This document shows, one piece after another, positions 25,719 to 34,315 of a stretch of DNA of 64,000 bases. Source of the stretch: Alistipes sp. Zagget8 (GTDB lineage Bacteria > Bacteroidota > Bacteroidia > Bacteroidales > Rikenellaceae). The notes beneath the pieces were generated by a model, which saw only the letters and a list, made by a program, of their open reading frames with translations, was not told the origin of the DNA and made no database searches. Every line of letters starts with the position of its first letter. Position 1 is the first letter of the stretch. The position numbers and the translations under genes were made by a program. The stretch covers positions 248,001-312,000 of the forward strand of contig MSHJ01000005.1 of assembly GCA_001941065.1 (NCBI GenBank), given 5' to 3'.

Positions 25719-27086
25719 CTATTCCAGGAAGAGCGCCCGCGGGAGCTGGTCGATGCTGTTGATCGGCACGACCTCGATTCCCTTGGGGCGTTTGCCGCCT
25801 TTGGCCAGATAGCCCGAGACGATGATGCGTTTGAATCCCAGCCGGGCCGCCTCGCTGATGCGTTGTTCGGTGCGGGGTGCGGGGCGCACCTCGCCCGAGA
25901 GTCCGATTTCGCCCGCGCAGCAGACCCCCTCGGCCACGGGACGGTCGTAGTAGGAGGAGATGACGGCCGCCACGACCGCGAGGTCCAGCCCCGGATCGGC
26001 GACCTTGAATCCGCCTGCGAAATTCAGGAAGACGTCCTTCTGGAACATCTTCATCCCCACGCGTTTTTCCAGTACGGCCAGCAGCATGTTCATGCGGCGT
26101 CCGTCGTAGCCCGTCGTCGAACGCTGGGGCGTGCCGTAGGCCGCGCCGCTCACCAACGCCTGCACCTCGATCAGATAGGGCCTCACGCCGTCGGCCGAAG
26201 CCCCCACGGCGATGCCCGAAAGCGGTTCTTCGTAGTGGGTCAGCAGTATTTCCGACGGATTGTCGACCCCCCGCAGGCCGGCGTCGAGCATTTCGAACAC
26301 CCCGATTTCGAACGTGGCGCCGAAGCGGTTCTTGATGCCCCGCAGGATGCGGTAGATGTTGTTGCTGTCGCCTTCGAACTGCAGGACCACGTCGACGATG
26401 TGTTCCAGTATTTTGGGACCGGCTATCGCGCCGTCCTTGGTGATGTGCCCGATGATGAATATCGACGTTCCGGTCGATTTGGCATATTTCAGCAGCGTCG
26501 CGGCGCATTCGCGGATCTGCGACACGCTGCCCGCCGACGAGTCCAGCAGGTCGGTGTAGATGGTCTGTATCGAGTCGATTACCACCAGGTCGGGACGGTG
26601 CTCGGCGATCTGTGCCACGATGTTCTCCAACAGTGTTTCGGGATAAATCAGGCACTCGTCGTTGCCGATTCCTATGCGTGCCGCCCGCATTTTGATCTGC
26701 TCGGCCGACTCCTCGCCCGAGACATAGAGGGTTTTCAGTCCGTTTGCCGCCAGTGCGATTTGCAGCGAGAGGGTCGATTTACCGATTCCCGGCTCGCCGC
26801 CCACCAGCACCAGCGATCCGGGGACCATGCCGCCGCCCAGCACCCGGTTGACCTCGGCATTCCCGAGGTCGATGCGCACGTGTTCGCTCTCGCGGATGTC
26901 CTTCACCCGCTGGGGCTTGGCCGTGGGCAGGGGACCCGCCACGGTCGCGGCGACCGAACCGCTTTCACGGGCGATGATCTCCTCGGTGAAGGTGTTCCAC
27001 TCGCCGCACGAGGGGCAGCGCCCCAGCCATTTGGGGGCTTCGAACCCGCAGTTCTTGCAGAAATATGCTTTTTTGACTTTTGCCAT
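25719..27086 (-). CDS. radA: DNA repair protein RadA
   Basis: 455 aa. A C4 zinc finger (CKNCGFEAPKWLGRCPSCGEW, quoted in part) precedes a RecA-like ATPase with Walker A GEPGIGKST and Walker B LVVIDSIQT. The RadA-specific motif KNRFG lies in RGIKNRFGATFE, and a C-terminal Lon-protease-like domain follows (about 300-450). RadA is a branch-migration helicase that processes recombination intermediates. It is the third gene of a - strand operon, 1 bp after the lipoprotein stop. Confidence 0.97.
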   Translation of the reverse strand: MAKVKKAYFCKNCGFEAPKWLGRCPSCGEWNTFTEEIIARESGSVAATVAGPLPTAKPQRVKDIRESEHVRIDLGNAEVNRVLGGGMVPGSLVLVGGEPGIGKSTLSLQIALAANGLKTLYVSGEESAEQIKMRAARIGIGNDECLIYPETLLENIVAQIAEHRPDLVVIDSIQTIYTDLLDSSAGSVSQIRECAATLLKYAKSTGTSIFIIGHITKDGAIAGPKILEHIVDVVLQFEGDSNNIYRILRGIKNRFGATFEIGVFEMLDAGLRGVDNPSEILLTHYEEPLSGIAVGASADGVRPYLIEVQALVSGAAYGTPQRSTTGYDGRRMNMLLAVLEKRVGMKMFQKDVFLNFAGGFKVADPGLDLAVVAAVISSYYDRPVAEGVCCAGEIGLSGEVRPAPRTEQRISEAARLGFKRIIVSGYLAKGGKRPKGIEVVPINSIDQLPRALFLE

Positions 27087-27087
27087 C

Positions 27088-27672
27088 TCAGTTCGCGTTT
27101 GCCGAGGTGTACGACCGGCGTTCGGCCTTCGTGATTCCGGCGTCGGGATAGAAGGCCTGGTATTGTTCGGTCAGGTCGGTGACCAGCACCGTTTTGGTCC
27201 GTCCGTCCGTGTCCTGATAGGTCGAGAGCGTGAACGTGTATTCCGTCTCGGGCTCCGGGCAGTAGATCAGTATCTCGCTCGTGCCCGGGGCCTTGAAGAA
27301 CGCCCCGATCACCGTGCCGGCCTCCGTCCCGGTGTCGATCCGGGCGCGTCCGCCGTTGTATTTCGAGAAATTGAGCGTGTAACCTCCGCCCGCCTGCACC
27401 TGCGCCGACGCGATGATCTCCGCCTTGATCTCTTCGACCACGGGGTCCGTCGTTTCGCCCTCGTCCGCGCGGCTTTCCGGTGTCGGTTCAGGTTCAGGTT
27501 CCGGTTCCGGTTCCGGTTCGGGCTCGGGTTCCGGCTCGGTGCTCGGAACGGTCACTACGGCTTCGACGCGCACGACGGGGTAGACGGCCGTGTAGAACAC
27601 CTCCGATTCGCTGCAGGCTGCCAGCAGCAACGCCGACAGCAGGGCGGCGCCGTATTTCAATCCTTTCCTCAT
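27088..27672 (-). CDS. Lipoprotein with (Glu-Pro)9 linker
   Basis: 194 aa. The signal ends in a lipobox (LLLAACSES). A short segment (about 20-43) is followed by a rigid Glu-Pro repeat, then a C-terminal beta-rich domain (about 85-194). I do not recognise the domain. Its start overlaps the LUD stop by 4 bp and its stop is 1 bp before radA, so the three are co-transcribed. The ATG at 27672 is chosen because the lipobox follows directly; the track's earlier start is inside LUD. Confidence 0.85.
   Translation of the reverse strand: MRKGLKYGAALLSALLLAACSESEVFYTAVYPVVRVEAVVTVPSTEPEPEPEPEPEPEPEPEPTPESRADEGETTDPVVEEIKAEIIASAQVQAGGGYTLNFSKYNGGRARIDTGTEAGTVIGAFFKAPGTSEILIYCPEPETEYTFTLSTYQDTDGRTKTVLVTDLTEQYQAFYPDAGITKAERRSYTSANAN
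27484..27537 (-). repeat. Hexanucleotide repeat encoding (Glu-Pro)9
   Basis: Nine GAA/GAG-CCN units in a row encode alternating Glu and Pro, an extended stiff spacer. Most units are GAACCG or GAACCT, so expansion or contraction in steps of 6 bp would keep the frame. Confidence 0.85.
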
Positions 27673-28310
27673 AATCCCAAATCTTCGTCGATCAATATCA
27701 CCAGCACACGCTTGTCGGGCCAGCAGCGCAGCATCTCTATCCGGGTGTTGCATACGCGGTCCTGCGCGTTGCAGTCCGAGCAGACGCCCGTTTTGGCGCA
27801 GGGCGTGCGGAATCCGGGGTGGCGGGCGATGTTCTGCGGTGCGGCGATGCGGCGGATGCGCTCCTCGGCCGCGTCGCGGTCGGCCACGACCTTGTTGCGG
27901 CCTGCCGCGATAACCACCTTGCGGGGCCCGAATGCCACCGGAGCGATGCGGTTTCCCACTTTGTCGAGCCAGTGGAGCGTTCCCTCCAGCGTCACGGCGT
28001 TCACGCCCGTCACGAAAAAGTCCGACAACAGGGCTTGACGGCGTATTTCGAGCCGTTCCTCATAAGGCATCGAGGCGTCGAATCCGTCGAGCAGCGTTAT
28101 TTCGTCGTTGCCGGCGAGCCACTCGACGATCCCCGTCGCACGCATCGTCATCGAATCGCCGAACGACGCCAGCCGCGGCCGGCACTCCTCCGCGGCGGCT
28201 TTCATCACGGCGAACGCTTCGGCCGTATTGCCGACGGCCACGGCGTCGAAATGGTGCCGCCGCAACGCTGCAGCGCAGGCTTCCAGTTTTTCCAAGCTCT
28301 CTTTTGCCAT
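27669..28310 (-). CDS. LUD domain protein (LutC/YkgG-like)
   Basis: 213 aa. The LUD-family layout is visible: an N-terminal helix, ASFGDSMTM, SDFFVTGVNAVTLEGTL, and GNRIAPVAFGPRKVVIAAGRNKVV. It ends with a Cys cluster (CAKTGVCSDC). LUD proteins include the lactate-utilization subunit LutC, but no LutA/B genes are nearby, so the substrate is open. The start is set by the promoter: the track's 28325 start would lie inside the -7 box, whereas the ATG at 28310 is 4 nt after it, so the message is probably leaderless. Confidence 0.85.
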   Translation of the reverse strand: MAKESLEKLEACAAALRRHHFDAVAVGNTAEAFAVMKAAAEECRPRLASFGDSMTMRATGIVEWLAGNDEITLLDGFDASMPYEERLEIRRQALLSDFFVTGVNAVTLEGTLHWLDKVGNRIAPVAFGPRKVVIAAGRNKVVADRDAAEERIRRIAAPQNIARHPGFRTPCAKTGVCSDCNAQDRVCNTRIEMLRCWPDKRVLVILIDEDLGL

Positions 28311-28314
28311 CACA

Positions 28315-28345
28315 CAAAGGTACACTATTTTCCGGTTTCTGCAAA
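28315..28345 (-). promoter_or_regulatory. Promoter of the LUD-lipoprotein-radA operon
   Basis: On the - strand TTTG, 19 bp, TACCTTTG: an exact -33/-7 match. The box ends 4 nt before the LUD start codon. Confidence 0.8.
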
Positions 28346-28350
28346 GCCGA

Positions 28351-28390
28351 AAACACAGGAGGCGCGGAACATTCCGCGCCTCCTGTGTTT
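28351..28390 (-). terminator. Terminator of the metalloprotease operon
   Basis: An 18-bp perfect stem (AAACACAGGAGGCGCGGA / TCCGCGCCTCCTGTGTTT) with a 4-nt loop, ending in TTTT on the - strand. It lies 16 bp after the pseudo-protease stop and just upstream of the LUD promoter, insulating the two units. Confidence 0.9.
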
Positions 28391-28406
28391 CAATGGCTTC
28401 CCGCCG

Positions 28407-30944
28407 TTACTCCGTTTTCAGCGAGTTTTCGATCCTGCGGAGCATGTAGCTGCAGAAATCGCGCGACGAAGCGTCCGATGCCACGACCAGGCCCTTACGG
28501 TAGATGTCGCGCAACTGCAACAGCATGCCGTAATAGACGTGCTCCGAAAAGTCTTTGGCGTAATACGCCATCCGGTATTTGCCGTATGCGCTTATGGGCT
28601 CCAGCGTCGCCGTGGCTTCGTAGGGGAATGCGGGCTGCATGACCTCCTCGTCTGCCGCCGCGAACGCCGCGGCCCGGCTTCGTGCGGATTTGGGCTCCGC
28701 GAGCACCTTCGAACCGCCGATGACCACGCCCGTGAACGCCTGTTGGAGCTGCCGGTTGTAGTCGGACAGCTTGCGTCCGGCCCTTACGTCTCGGAAGATG
28801 TAGTCGGCCATGTCTGCCGCCATCTCTCCCGGGGTGTAGGCTCCCGGCAGTCCGTTCTGGTAGCGGGGCAGGGTCTCCATGCGCTTCATCAGCGTTCCCA
28901 GACAATCTGCCTGCACGGCCTGCGGGAGGTTGGCCAGCTGGCCTTCGGTGAGCTTCGTGTCGAGCCACGAGAGGTCCTCGATGGCCTTCAGCGTCTCCTT
29001 CACATAGCGGCGCTGCTCCTCCTTGGGCACGACGCGGAGCATCGTCTGCCCGTCGCCCTCCGTGACCTCGGTGTAGTAGACCCCGCCGATGTAGGCCGCC
29101 ATGTAGGAGACCATCTCCCGGACGCCCGTCGACAATGCCGCAATGGCCTCCGTGCGGTAGCTTCCGTCCGCGTCGCGCCCTTCGAGCCACTCCGCTGCAT
29201 GCCGTGCGACGGTGCGCAGGTTCTCGAACCGGTAACGGGTCCGTTTCACGGGATCGTCGCCCAGGTTGTAGTAGGCCAGCCGCACGTCGCCGAAATAGTA
29301 GTCGTACCAGTAGTTGCCGTAGTAATAGGCCGGGTCGCCGGCTTTCTCGCGGAGCATCTCCGAGAGCGCTTTCTGCTCCTCGGCGGGGCTTTTGGCCCCT
29401 GCGATGTCGCCGTAGAGCCAGCGGATGGCGAAATAGTCGTATTTGCCCAGACAGTCGTTCACCAGCCGCACGCCCTTGTCCCCGGGCTGTGCGAGGTAGT
29501 TGTAGTCGTTGAGCGCCGTGATCGACGAGCAGAGCCCGTTCTCGCGGGTGAACGCCGCCGAACGCAGCGAGTCGGTCGGGTAGGCCGCCGCTGCTGCATA
29601 GTTGGTCGCCAGTCCGAGCAGCTGGGCCACGCCGCGTGCCGTGTGCACGGCCAGCGACGAGGCGAGCTCCTCGTCGTCGAGAACCATGTCGCGTGCCGCG
29701 GGATCGGCGGCCGAGAGGTCGATGAAGCGGCGGAGCCGGATGGCGTCGAGCAGGCTCTCGGGCAGGTGGATGCGGCCGCCCGTGATCTCGCCGCTGCGGG
29801 GATCGGTCGAGAGGTTGACCGTCATCTTCGGATTGGTCGAAGCGACGTATTTCACGTAGAACCTGCCGGGGCTGTTGCTGTCGAATCCGTCGGCGGGATA
29901 AACCTCGGCCTTGAGCACGTCGCCCATGCCGATGCGGCGGAAGGCTTCGTTCCACAGCGCGATGCCGCGGCGGATTCCCTGCTGCCATGCCGGGGCGAAG
30001 AGCGTGTCGATGTAGAAGGTCACGGGACGTATCTCACCTCCTTTGCGGAAATCGATCCGCGAGGCGAAATAGGCCGGACGGGAGCCCTGCTCCGCGGTGA
30101 AGCGGGTGAAGGGCACGGGCAGCACGCCGATCCGCGGATCGGCGATACGCGCCGGGGCGCACTCCTCGGGGAGCATCGTGACGGTGCGCCGCGCGAGGGC
30201 CGTGAAGGGCTTGTCCTTGCAGATGATGAAGATGAAATACTGCGTCGTGACGCCGTAGGTCATGTCGCTGATGACCGAGGCGTAGTCCTTTCCGCCCTCC
30301 ACGTCGCGGAGCAGCGAGCGGTCTGCCTTGTAGCTGGCCTTGGAGATATGCAGCGGACCCATGCCGCGGGCTTCGAACGCCTTGAGGTGTTCGTTGTCGC
30401 TCATGAACAGCGCTGTGTTCTCGATCACCACGGCCGTCGAATCGGCGTTGTAGGCTTTGATCGGGTAGCTGGCGACGATGGGCATCGCCGAGTTGATTTT
30501 CAAGGCCTTTGCGATTCCTGCATCGCCGTCGGAGAGCGTTCGCTGCGGCACCTCGTGCATCCGCACCAGCGAATCCCGGCGCGAGAAGGTCACGTGGTAG
30601 GGCGGCAGGGGCTGCTGGCCCGCCAGTCCGTAGTCGGCCAGCGACGACTCCTCGATGGAGGTGTTGATGACGAACTCGCGTTCGAGGATGTCGAGCGGAA
30701 TCTCCGTGTAGAGTTTTCCCTCGATGAGGTGGAGTTTGAAGAGTCCGTCGGCGCTTTTGACCTCTTTGTCCTTGAAGAGTTTTTCATAGGCCGACAGCTT
30801 TTTTTCGGGCGCCGGGGCTTCGCTTTTTTTCTTGTTCCTGCGGCTTTTGGCCCCCGCCTCCGCGGGCAGCGCGGCCGTCGCCAGGAGTGCGGCAAGCAGC
30901 AGCGTGCCGATCTTGTTCAGGGATATTCTCATGGCTGGAGGCAT
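28407..30944 (-). CDS. Catalytically degenerate DUF5117/5118-type metalloprotease homologue
   Basis: 845 aa with a signal peptide and a Lys/Arg-rich start (KSRRNKKKSEAP) shared with its neighbour. The two align along their length (SAYEKLFK, INTSIEESSLADYGLAG, YPTDSLRSAAFT, NYLAQPGD). The active site is lost: where the neighbour has HEVGHCLGFMH this protein reads RGVAQLLGLAT (residues 437-447), so all three zinc His and the Glu are gone. The Met-turn SIMDY is SITAL. It may regulate or chaperone the active enzyme or bind substrate. The start overlaps the upstream stop as TAATG; an ATG at 30932 is an alternative that also fits the signal peptide. Confidence 0.9.
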   Translation of the reverse strand: MPPAMRISLNKIGTLLLAALLATAALPAEAGAKSRRNKKKSEAPAPEKKLSAYEKLFKDKEVKSADGLFKLHLIEGKLYTEIPLDILEREFVINTSIEESSLADYGLAGQQPLPPYHVTFSRRDSLVRMHEVPQRTLSDGDAGIAKALKINSAMPIVASYPIKAYNADSTAVVIENTALFMSDNEHLKAFEARGMGPLHISKASYKADRSLLRDVEGGKDYASVISDMTYGVTTQYFIFIICKDKPFTALARRTVTMLPEECAPARIADPRIGVLPVPFTRFTAEQGSRPAYFASRIDFRKGGEIRPVTFYIDTLFAPAWQQGIRRGIALWNEAFRRIGMGDVLKAEVYPADGFDSNSPGRFYVKYVASTNPKMTVNLSTDPRSGEITGGRIHLPESLLDAIRLRRFIDLSAADPAARDMVLDDEELASSLAVHTARGVAQLLGLATNYAAAAAYPTDSLRSAAFTRENGLCSSITALNDYNYLAQPGDKGVRLVNDCLGKYDYFAIRWLYGDIAGAKSPAEEQKALSEMLREKAGDPAYYYGNYWYDYYFGDVRLAYYNLGDDPVKRTRYRFENLRTVARHAAEWLEGRDADGSYRTEAIAALSTGVREMVSYMAAYIGGVYYTEVTEGDGQTMLRVVPKEEQRRYVKETLKAIEDLSWLDTKLTEGQLANLPQAVQADCLGTLMKRMETLPRYQNGLPGAYTPGEMAADMADYIFRDVRAGRKLSDYNRQLQQAFTGVVIGGSKVLAEPKSARSRAAAFAAADEEVMQPAFPYEATATLEPISAYGKYRMAYYAKDFSEHVYYGMLLQLRDIYRKGLVVASDASSRDFCSYMLRRIENSLKTE

Positions 30945-33562
30945 TATTTATTGAGCGCTTTGTCGAGGTTGTGCAGCAGGTACTGGTAGTGCATACGGGT
31001 CTCGCCCGACGCCGATGCCGCCTTGCCGCGCAGCAGGTTGCGGATGCGCAGGATGTCGTTGTAGTAGATCATCGAGATGTCCTTCTGCGTGAAATACTGG
31101 AACCGGGGGGCTCCGAATCCCGACACGGCGTCGCCGTCGGCCGCGATTTCGTGCTCACATCCGGCGCAGCTGCACAGCGGCGCGGGCCGGGCGAATGCGC
31201 TGAATGCCTCCCATCCGGCGTCGTCCGCGGCGAATGCGTTAGGCGTGCTGCCTCCGGCGGTGTAGTTCTTCAGCCCGGCCTTGGCGGCCGCGGCCTTGAG
31301 GAATTCGCGCTGGATGGCCATTTCATCCTCGGTCAGGCGGCGGTTGCGCACGGTCGGCTCCCACACGAAATCCGAGACGTCCTTGTAGCAGGCTTCGGGG
31401 GTGTAGGGGTCCTTCGACAGCTGGGCGTTGATGGCGAGGGTCTTTTTGGCCGGGGCGTTGACCACGGCTTTGATAACGGCCTCGCGCACGGCCTCCCGGG
31501 GCGATCCCAGGATGGTCACTTTCTCCAGCAGCGGGGCGTTGTCGAGCCACTGCATCTGCTTGAGCTCCCCGAGGATGAACTGCAGCGCCCGGCGCTGTTT
31601 TTCACGCGGCACGCACGCCACGGCTTCCACGGGGTCGCCTTCGAGTTTCTCGTTGAGGTAGATGCCGCCGATGTTGGCGTAGACGTGCTGGATGTAGGTG
31701 ATGTACTGGTTCACGACGTTCGTGTACATGGCGTTGCGCTGCGAATAGTCTTCGTCCCCGGCGGCAAGCCACGCGTCGAGGTTTGCGAGGATGTAGCGCA
31801 GGTTCCGGATGCCGTATTCCGAGGCTTTCACGGCGTCGTCGCCGAGGTCCTCGGTCTGGGACTTGGGATCGACGATGCCGCCGAACTGCTGCTTGCCGTA
31901 GCGGAAGGTCGGGTCGGCCGACGCCTCGGTGATCCATTTCGAGGTCACCTCATACTCTTCCTCGGGGGTCCCGGCATCGGGAACCGGGGTGTAGAGCCAT
32001 TTCACGGCATATTCGTCGTAGACACCGAAGCGGGGCGGGGTGAGTTTCACGCCGCGTTCCCGGTCGCCGGGCTGTGCCACGTAGTTGAAACGCGCGTAGT
32101 CCATGATCGAGGTGGTCGTGCCGTATTTCTGCGTGAACGACGGCGAGCGGAGCGAATCGACCGGAATCACCGACGACGAACTCATGTTGTGCATGAATCC
32201 CAGACAGTGGCCCACCTCGTGCGCCAGCACGTAGCGGAGTCCGTCGAGGAGTACCTCGTCGGGCAGGTTTACCTGCCGGACGCGCTCGTCGGCCTGCGAG
32301 GTCTGGACGAAGATCATCCGGTTGAGCATCTTCACGACGTCGTGGAAGACGTAGACCGAGGCGTTGAGTATCTCGCCGCTGCGCGGATCGACCCACGAGG
32401 GACCCATGGCGTTGGCGATGGGTATCGGGGCGTAGCGCAGGCAGGAGTATTTGATGTTGTCGGGATCGAACTCCGGGTCGTCTTCGGGGTAGGGCAGCGC
32501 CTTCACGGCGTTCTTGAACCCGATTTTGGCGAAAAGCTCGTTCCACTGCATGACGCCCTCATAGACGGCGGGCTGCCACTTTTCGGGGAAATCCGGGTCG
32601 ATGTAGAAGACGATCGGCCGGACGGGCTCGACCTGCTCGCCGCGCTTCCAGGCCTCCGGGTCCGAAGGCTCCAGCCGCCAGCGGTTGGCCAGGTAGAGGG
32701 CCTTCACGCGCTGCTCCTTGTCGCTGTAGAGGTATTTCCCGGTGGGGAATACCGACATGCGGCTGTCGGTGATGCGGGGGCGGTAGGGCTCCTCGTCGAG
32801 CAGCACCAGCGTGCGGGTCATGACGGCGGTCAGGGGCTCGTTGTCCACGATTTTCTGCTTCGTCACGGGGTGCGTCACCGAGTAGGTGTAGCTCAGCGTG
32901 CTCTTCACCGTGAGGTTGTCGGCGAACGACTTGATGCCGCCCAGCGACGAAAGCTCCTTCTTGAACGACTCGCTGAGGCTCGACGACCCCGAACCGCCAT
33001 AGGCCCCGAGGTACGAGAAGGGCGACAGCTCCTTGACGTGGCTCACGAAGAGGTCCGTGACGTTGATGACCACGGCCGTCGAGTCGGCGTTGTAGGCGTC
33101 GATTTTGAAATTGCGGAAGATGGTCGGGATGTTGTTCCGGTCGAGCGAGCGGAGGATGTTCCCGGCCACGCCCAGCGTGTAGTTGTCGGCGTTGATCTCC
33201 CGGATTTGCACGCTCTCGCCCGTCTTGGTGAAGGTGATGTGGAGCGGCGTGTAGGATTTCGAGCCGGGGACTCCCGTGAGGTTGTCCGAGGTCTCCGAAA
33301 TCACCGACCCCAGCAGCATTTCGCGTCCGAAGAGCGCCTGCGGGAATTCGAAATAGAGCTTGTCGTCGACCTTGTGCAGCTTGATCATGCCATCGGCAAC
33401 CTCGTGTTTCTTCTTGAAGAGTTTGTCGTATGCGCTCTCCTTGGGTTTGGGCGCTGCGGCTTCTGTTTTGGCCTTTTTCCGGCTGCTTTTCCGGCTTTTG
33501 GCCTCGAGGGGCGCGGCGGCTATCAGGGCGCAGAGCGAAAGCGTAAGAACTTGTTTGAGCAT
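30944..33562 (-). CDS. Exported zinc-dependent metzincin-like protease (DUF5117/5118 family)
   Basis: 872 aa. A signal peptide (SLCALIAAAPLEA) is followed by a basic stretch, then DUF5118-like and DUF5117-like regions. The catalytic motif is HEVGHCLGFMH: His448, Glu449, His452 and His458, the extended metzincin pattern. A Met-turn-like SIMDYARFNY lies downstream, and a C-terminal domain follows. It should be a periplasmic or surface peptidase of unknown substrate. It lies between the YiiX-like gene (24 bp upstream) and a degenerate paralogue (1-bp overlap downstream). Confidence 0.92.
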   Translation of the reverse strand: MLKQVLTLSLCALIAAAPLEAKSRKSSRKKAKTEAAAPKPKESAYDKLFKKKHEVADGMIKLHKVDDKLYFEFPQALFGREMLLGSVISETSDNLTGVPGSKSYTPLHITFTKTGESVQIREINADNYTLGVAGNILRSLDRNNIPTIFRNFKIDAYNADSTAVVINVTDLFVSHVKELSPFSYLGAYGGSGSSSLSESFKKELSSLGGIKSFADNLTVKSTLSYTYSVTHPVTKQKIVDNEPLTAVMTRTLVLLDEEPYRPRITDSRMSVFPTGKYLYSDKEQRVKALYLANRWRLEPSDPEAWKRGEQVEPVRPIVFYIDPDFPEKWQPAVYEGVMQWNELFAKIGFKNAVKALPYPEDDPEFDPDNIKYSCLRYAPIPIANAMGPSWVDPRSGEILNASVYVFHDVVKMLNRMIFVQTSQADERVRQVNLPDEVLLDGLRYVLAHEVGHCLGFMHNMSSSSVIPVDSLRSPSFTQKYGTTTSIMDYARFNYVAQPGDRERGVKLTPPRFGVYDEYAVKWLYTPVPDAGTPEEEYEVTSKWITEASADPTFRYGKQQFGGIVDPKSQTEDLGDDAVKASEYGIRNLRYILANLDAWLAAGDEDYSQRNAMYTNVVNQYITYIQHVYANIGGIYLNEKLEGDPVEAVACVPREKQRRALQFILGELKQMQWLDNAPLLEKVTILGSPREAVREAVIKAVVNAPAKKTLAINAQLSKDPYTPEACYKDVSDFVWEPTVRNRRLTEDEMAIQREFLKAAAAKAGLKNYTAGGSTPNAFAADDAGWEAFSAFARPAPLCSCAGCEHEIAADGDAVSGFGAPRFQYFTQKDISMIYYNDILRIRNLLRGKAASASGETRMHYQYLLHNLDKALNK

Positions 33563-33586
33563 AAATCTTATTGATAGTTAGTTGTT

Positions 33587-34225
33587 TCAGAAATAGCGGT
33601 GAACGATGCGGATGGCCTTCGACCGGGACATATCGCCCGGATTGGTGCCCGGCACGCCCTCGGGGATGTCGCATTTGTGGCGTTTGAAATGCTCGATCCA
33701 CAGGGGGCTCGTCTCGCCCGTCGTCTTGTCGCGGAAGGTCATGGGCTTCATCCGGAAGATCGGTTTTCCGCCGGGACGCAGGTAGGAGACATAGATCAGC
33801 TCGCTGCAGTAATACGTGTCGTCATCGGGGTCGAAAACATAGTCGTAACGTTTTCCCAGCAGCTTTTTGATCCGTTCGATGGCCGCCGGAATGTTCTTCT
33901 GCAGCCGGGGTTTCAGCCTGCCGACCACTACGACCGGTTTGCCGTCGGCCAGCTGGGAGTTGCGGAAGAACTTGTCCAGCTTGCTCTTGACGACCCCGTA
34001 AGGCACGGCTTCGAGCACATAGGTCTCCCCGTCCTCGATATAGGCCACGCCCACGTGCGAAAATTCCAGCTGTTCGATGCCCGAGGTGACGTTCATGATG
34101 GCCTCGGTGTAGGCGCTCCGGCCGTTGACCTGAAAGAGCAGGTCGCCGGTCTCGAGCCGGAACGGCTCTCGGGCATACCCCGTCGCGGCGGTGAGGAGCA
34201 GCAGGATGAACAGAATTCGTTTCAT
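33587..34225 (-). CDS. YiiX/YebB-like permuted papain-fold hydrolase
   Basis: 212 aa with a signal peptide (LLLTAATGYA). The YiiX family is a circularly permuted NlpC/P60-like cysteine hydrolase. Here LETGDLLFQ opens the domain, the His is in EFSHVGVAY and the catalytic Cys in YYCSELIY. Possible substrates are peptidoglycan peptides or lipid/amide bonds; the family is poorly characterised. It is the first gene of the operon with the two protease homologues. The ATG at 34225 precedes the signal peptide directly; a second ATG lies three codons upstream. Confidence 0.85.
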   Translation of the reverse strand: MKRILFILLLLTAATGYAREPFRLETGDLLFQVNGRSAYTEAIMNVTSGIEQLEFSHVGVAYIEDGETYVLEAVPYGVVKSKLDKFFRNSQLADGKPVVVVGRLKPRLQKNIPAAIERIKKLLGKRYDYVFDPDDDTYYCSELIYVSYLRPGGKPIFRMKPMTFRDKTTGETSPLWIEHFKRHKCDIPEGVPGTNPGDMSRSKAIRIVHRYF

Positions 34226-34260
34226 GGTTTGCATAGGCGAATTGTCTTCGAAAGATAAGC

Positions 34261-34299
34261 ATTATTCCGGCAGTCCCGTGCAGGACTGCCGGAAATAAT
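34261..34299 (-). terminator. Hairpin ending the ECF-sigma/SusCD operon
   Basis: ATTATTCCGGCAGTCC / GGACTGCCGGAAATAAT forms a 16-bp stem with one bulged A and a 6-nt loop, 17 bp after the PKD-like lipoprotein stop. The trailing T tract on the - strand is weak (GCTTATCTTT), and that TATCTTTC may double as a -7 box for the YiiX gene. Confidence 0.7.
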
Positions 34300-34315
34300 G
34301 CATCGTTTGGGGGTT

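Noticed and set aside
27484-27537. Hexamer array considered as a CRISPR or minisatellite
   Set aside because: In-frame Glu-Pro linker of a lipoprotein; no spacers.
27819-33574. Long + strand frames over the LUD and metalloprotease genes
   Set aside because: Shadows of recognised genes, low-complexity composition and no motifs.
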